Below, piece by piece: positions 32,205 through 33,644 of a DNA stretch of 33,644 nt. This DNA comes from CAYUNA01 sp047629355 (GTDB lineage: Bacteria > Bacteroidota > Bacteroidia > Chitinophagales > Saprospiraceae): NCBI GenBank assembly GCA_047629355.1, contig JBLHWU010000045.1:1-33644 (forward strand), written 5' to 3'. Numbering within the stretch: position 1 is the stretch's first letter; every line of letters begins with the position of its first letter. Position numbers and translations under genes: made by a program. The notes below the pieces were generated by a model that searched no databases, was not told the DNA's origin, and worked only from the letters and a program-made list of their open reading frames with translations.

Positions 32205-33181
32205 GTTATCCCTACACGCTGTGCCGTCAACCGTCTGCCATTTTTATATTCAACCTCTTTAATTAGAAAAAACCCATCCTCTCCTTGCTTTTGATAAAGC
32301 GGCATCAATATCATCCCATCAATATCCGTTCTTATCACGCCATGCTTATCTGTCGCCAAAATATCACCCTTTTTTATCCGTTGAAAATTTTTATAATTTG
32401 GCACCATTTCAAAGTTATCTCCAGAATGAATGCGGTGAACTTTTAGCAATTCTGCCACTTTCGGCAAATTTTTAGAATACGTAATTAACAAATCATCATG
32501 GCGATTTTCGACATCATCCTTTTCGACACTGCCGATGGTTCTCATACAATTGGTAATGGCAGCAATGGCACGATTGGTTGATAATCCTTCGTCATGTTGC
32601 CCAGCTTCAAAAACAACGGCGATGGCATTTCTACCATAATTTTTTTCGCAAAAATGGTGCAAACTTGTCCCGCGAATGCCATTCATCATGCCAGTAATCA
32701 CCGGCGCATGCAACTCTACCGCTATCCGTAAACTTTCAGCTTGGTCGGTTGAAATACCAAAAATTCCACCGAAAGCGGTTGTGGTATGAATATCTAAGAA
32801 GACAACTTTTTCGGGTTGGTAATCTGCAATCTCAGCATCAACGAAGGCTAAAATTTCTTTGACTTCCTTGTCTTCCGAATCCAATTCGCTGTCTGGCGCA
32901 CTTTGAATTCGTTTGATATTTTCTGCTGTAAACTGCCGATTTAAGTCCTTTTCAATGAATCTTTGCTGCAATTGCATCGCTCGCAGATTGCCCCGCATCC
33001 CGACGATTCGACCTTTATAATTAAACTTCGGATTGTTATCTGGTTCGACTTTCAGCATTTCGAACATTCGTTCCAAGGCCTGCACGCCCGCAGGTTCATT
33101 TCCGTGCATGCCGCCAAAAACTATTAACAAAGGTCCGTTTTCTGGTCCTGTATATCGTCCAATTAATCTTGATAATTCCAT
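32195..33181 (-). CDS. succinylglutamate desuccinylase/aspartoacylase-family zinc hydrolase
   Basis: M14-type zinc deacylase of the AstE/AspA family, cleaving an acyl group from an amino acid or similar amide. Zinc ligands are in GGMHGNEPAG (His26, Glu29) and FLDIHTTT (His132). KDLNRQF is the substrate-carboxylate motif, and VVFEAGQHDE probably carries the catalytic Glu. The start at 33181 (MELSRLIGRYTGPENG, 328 aa) fits better than the ATG at 33232, whose 17 extra residues look random. The last residues (RRLTAQRVGITQQ) lie in a CGGTTGAC-type repeat, so the original C-terminus may have been replaced. Substrate unknown. Confidence 0.82.
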   Translation of the reverse strand: MELSRLIGRYTGPENGPLLIVFGGMHGNEPAGVQALERMFEMLKVEPDNNPKFNYKGRIVGMRGNLRAMQLQQRFIEKDLNRQFTAENIKRIQSAPDSELDSEDKEVKEILAFVDAEIADYQPEKVVFLDIHTTTAFGGIFGISTDQAESLRIAVELHAPVITGMMNGIRGTSLHHFCEKNYGRNAIAVVFEAGQHDEGLSTNRAIAAITNCMRTIGSVEKDDVENRHDDLLITYSKNLPKVAELLKVHRIHSGDNFEMVPNYKNFQRIKKGDILATDKHGVIRTDIDGMILMPLYQKQGEDGFFLIKEVEYKNGRRLTAQRVGITQQ

Positions 33182-33232
33182 AAAATGTCGCTGCTTAATG
33201 TTGCTCTCTGTTCTCTCTTTGAAACAATACAC

Positions 33233-33334
33233 TGTAACATAAGTTTCTTAAATTTCAGAAGCGAGAAAATTTTGCAATTTTCTCGCTTCTGAAAATATAC
33301 TCCCCCGCAGCCGAAGGCTTCGGGGGAGTATATT
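33233..33334. repeat. adjacent hairpin pair upstream of the aspartoacylase-family gene
   Basis: Hairpin 1: 19-bp perfect stem (33253-33271 with 33276-33294, AGAAGCGAGAAAATT arm). Hairpin 2: 14-bp stem AATATACTCCCCCG (33294-33307) with CGGGGGAGTATATT (33321-33334), enclosing AGCC-GAA-GGCT. The preceding ACTGTAACATAAGTTTCTT and the AGAAGCGAGA word match the start of copy 1 near 291-334. Confidence 0.7.
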
Positions 33335-33415
33335 GTTAGGGATTTGGTAGAAACGATTTAATAACTTAGCCCATAATAAGTACCTAGATACAAATAATCG
33401 AACATCTAAAAAGTA

Positions 33416-33620
33416 GTAACTACTCAGGTCTTATTTTGGGGAGTTTGAGGGAAGAGTTTGGGCAATAAGCCCAAATTCTTCCCTCAAAAGCACCCCGCCC
33501 GTCGCCTTCGCCAGCGGGGGAGAAGGCTCAGGGGAGAGAAAAATTGGTTTTTTTTATAAAAATCCAATTTTCCTCTCCCCTAAAACCCCTTTGTCAACTA
33601 CAAAGTACCTGAGTAGTTAC
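33416..33620. mobile_element. 205-bp IS66-like MITE carrying two opposed hairpin units
   Basis: Perfect 14-bp terminal inverted repeats: GTAACTACTCAGGT (33416-33429) and ACCTGAGTAGTTAC (33607-33620). Perfect 8-bp flanking duplication AAAAAGTA (33408-33415 and 33621-33628). Ends starting GTAA with 8-bp duplications are known hallmarks of the IS66 family. There is no coding capacity. Inside: hairpin A (33444-33463 with 33469-33488), a GC stem CCCCGC/GCGGGG (33493-33519), and hairpin B (33531-33580) followed by AAAACCCCTTTGTC. A and B are inverted copies of the two-hairpin repeat unit sharing one GC centre. Confidence 0.88.
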
Positions 33621-33644
33621 AAAAAGTATCTTTCTCCGTTATTT

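Noticed and set aside
1..33644. Possible anti-phage defence island, secretion system or biosynthetic cluster
   Set aside because: The genes present are mainly housekeeping, surface and repair functions; RecQ, the LRR protein and TPR proteins lie among unrelated genes and show no defence-type domain combinations.

Overview
The window looks like a chromosomal segment of an AT-rich member of the Bacteroidota. The evidence is the mutY-ssb-gldE gene order, a FecR anti-sigma gene next to an STN-domain protein, several promoter-like boxes of the Bacteroidota type (TAnnTTTG, best seen before folK and the first DinB gene), starts without Shine-Dalgarno sequences, and many TPR and outer-membrane beta-barrel proteins. 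A Saprospiria-like lineage is my guess from the gene mix and the repeat-rich intergenic DNA; it is not proven here.

Layout. 1-512 is mostly non-coding and holds a two-hairpin repeat. 513-1723 (minus) is folK plus a deoxynucleoside kinase. 2004-4275 (plus) is a small DinB / TetR / alpha-beta-hydrolase module with a matching palindrome in front of both outer genes. 4429-5721 (minus) has two paralogous outer-membrane beta-barrel proteins. 5864-8637 (minus) pairs FecR with an STN protein carrying surface repeats. 9037-9276 is a start-less GlsB/YeaQ-type remnant. 9328-9855 is a second DinB protein. 9931-16583 (minus) runs glycosyltransferase, dut, sugar-nucleotide transferase, TPR protein and LRR protein. 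16671-19983 is mutY, ssb and gldE (minus), with a tiny convergent lipoprotein. 20057-25068 contains a small exported protein, an ABC-F ATPase, two paralogous membrane TPR proteins and aat. 25226-28854 has recQ and, divergently, kdsD. 28911-30270 is a TPR gene broken by a miniature transposon. 30283-33181 has an RsmI-like methylase, scpA, a Rof-like Rho-binding antiterminator and an aspartoacylase-family enzyme. 33182-33644 is a hairpin cluster with a second miniature transposon.

Most genes are housekeeping: folate and nucleotide supply, DNA repair, chromosome segregation, envelope and surface functions. The unusual content lies between the genes. There are at least five intergenic repeat types. 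(i) Two-hairpin elements have arms that differ in sequence between copies but stay complementary within each copy, followed by a conserved AAACTCC...TTGTC flank. (ii) A 205-bp element has 14-bp terminal inverted repeats starting GTAA and a perfect 8-bp target duplication, the hallmark of IS66-family transposition, and it contains two hairpin units of type (i) in opposite orientation. (iii) A 159-bp near-palindromic element interrupts a TPR gene, and removing it restores the reading frame exactly. (iv) TCAGA/TCTGA repeats include a 24-nt exact inverted copy at distant loci. (v) Short word-like repeats (CGGTTGAC, CCAATACC and TTGAATATTTCG types) sit at gene ends and in places supply coding sequence or stop codons.

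No tRNA, rRNA, CRISPR array or full-length transposase gene was recognised.
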